This document shows positions 5,748 through 6,464 of a stretch of DNA of 6,464 nt, piece by piece. Every line of letters begins with the position of its first letter. Position 1 is the stretch's first letter. This DNA comes from Lysobacteraceae bacterium (GTDB taxonomy: Bacteria > Pseudomonadota > Gammaproteobacteria > Xanthomonadales > Xanthomonadaceae). Below the pieces are notes generated by a model. That model made no database searches, was not told where the DNA came from, and saw only the letters and a program-made list of their open reading frames with translations. Made by a program: the position numbers and the translations under genes. The stretch spans positions 1 to 6,464 of the forward strand of contig JAIXTZ010000328.1 of the NCBI GenBank assembly GCA_027483745.1, given 5' to 3'.

Positions 5748-6464
5748 TCAGTCGACCGCCACCGCTCCCAAGATCGAGGCCGCCAGCGCGTCGCGGCGAT
5801 CGCCCTCGGCGTCGGCGACGAGGCGATGCGCGGCGACCGAAGCGAACAGGGCTTGCACGTCGTCCGGCAGGACGTGGGCGCGGCCCAGCAGCAGCGCGTG
5901 GGCGCGTGCGCCGCGAAGCAGGGCCAGCCCCGCACGGGGCGACAGGCCGACACGCACGCCGGCATGACGACGGCTCTCGACCAGCAGCCGTTGCACGTAA
6001 TCGAGCAGCGCGTCGCTGGCGTGCACGCCGTCGACGGCTTTCTGCAGCGCGAGTACGTCATCAGCGCCGAGGCGGGGCATCGTCTCGTTGATCATCAGGC
6101 GGCGGTCGCGGCCCGCTAGCATGGCGCGCTCGGCCTCGGCATCCGGGTAGCCCATCGACAGACGCAGCAGGAAGCGGTCCATCTGCGAGTCGGGCAGGGG
6201 GAAGGTGCCGGAGAGATCGACCGGGTTCTGCGTGGCGATCACGAAGAACGGGGCCGGCAGCCGATGCGACACGCCATCCACGCTGACCTGGTGCTCGGCC
6301 ATGGCTTCGAGCAGGGCGCTCTGGGTGCGCGGCGGCGCACGGTTGATCTCGTCGGCCAGCAGCAGCTGGGTGAACACCGGACCCGGATGGAAGCGGAAGC
6401 CGCGGTCGTTCTGGTCGTAGACCGACACGCCGAGGATGTCGGAGGGCAGCAGGTCGGCGGTGAA
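5748..6464 (-). CDS. MoxR family AAA+ ATPase, C-terminal portion
   Basis: MoxR-type AAA+ ATPase, a chaperone-like class often paired with von Willebrand A, DUF58 and transglutaminase proteins. The frame is open to the window edge. 238 residues are visible, so roughly 80-100 N-terminal residues including Walker A are outside. Counting from the edge: FTADLLPSDILG (1-12), as in many MoxR proteins just after Walker A; Walker B LLLADE (34-39) followed by INRAPPRTQSALLEAMAE; sensor 1 FFVIATQNP with N80; LPDSQMDRF with the candidate arginine finger R97; and GLSPRAGLALLRGARAHALL (173-192), the sensor 2 region with R177. The gene ends 2 nt before the DUF58 ATG, making it the first visible gene of the operon; any promoter lies beyond 6464. 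The GTG at 6428 is an internal Val codon, not a start, because conserved sequence continues upstream. Confidence 0.95.
   Translation of the reverse strand, partial: FTADLLPSDILGVSVYDQNDRGFRFHPGPVFTQLLLADEINRAPPRTQSALLEAMAEHQVSVDGVSHRLPAPFFVIATQNPVDLSGTFPLPDSQMDRFLLRLSMGYPDAEAERAMLAGRDRRLMINETMPRLGADDVLALQKAVDGVHASDALLDYVQRLLVESRRHAGVRVGLSPRAGLALLRGARAHALLLGRAHVLPDDVQALFASVAAHRLVADAEGDRRDALAASILGAVAVD

Noticed and set aside
4732..5967. 411-codon open frame on the plus strand, opposite the DUF58 gene and the end of the MoxR gene
   Set aside because: It is antisense to two genes with clear family motifs. The translation is low-complexity, rich in Arg, Ala and Gln, with no recognisable domain. 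Long antisense frames are expected in DNA with this G/C codon bias.
6426..6428. GTG as a possible start of the MoxR ATPase
   Set aside because: The frame continues to 6464 with the conserved FTADLLPSDILG upstream of this codon, and an ATPase starting here would lack Walker A.

Overview
The window is dense, GC-rich bacterial chromosome with strong G/C third-position bias. It looks like a gammaproteobacterium, most likely of the Lysobacterales (Xanthomonadales: Xanthomonas/Lysobacter-like). That assignment is an inference from base composition, protein similarity recalled from memory, and the joining of a dnaX-ybaB-recR block to a TgpA-DUF58-MoxR block. No alignment or tree was run.

Left half (1-2794, plus strand): a replication and recombination block. 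It opens inside dnaX (DNA polymerase III tau subunit, 5' end outside the window). Three nucleotides later comes ybaB (nucleoid-associated protein), then recR (RecFOR recombination mediator) after 34 nt, then a HinT-type HIT hydrolase after 60 nt. The dnaX-ybaB-recR order is the classic bacterial arrangement. The hit gene is read in the same direction and may share the transcript.

Right half (2801-6464, minus strand): a tightly packed three-gene envelope-associated operon. In transcription order it is a MoxR-family AAA+ ATPase (N-terminus and Walker A outside the window), a DUF58 membrane-anchored protein (2-nt gap), and a TgpA-like membrane protein with a periplasmic transglutaminase domain and C-terminal DUF4129 (ATGA overlap). 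The transglutaminase Cys-His-Asp triad is intact. The gene order suggests that the ATPase acts as a chaperone or remodeller for the DUF58 and TgpA membrane proteins, but the substrate of the system is not known from this sequence.

The two blocks converge, with only 6 nt between the hit and tgpA stop codons. No RNA genes, mobile elements, CRISPR arrays or intergenic gaps over 60 nt are present. Nearly all bases are coding, so long overlapping open frames on the other strands are by-products of GC-rich codon use. I see no strong candidate for a wholly new system. The least understood part is the MoxR-DUF58-TgpA operon.
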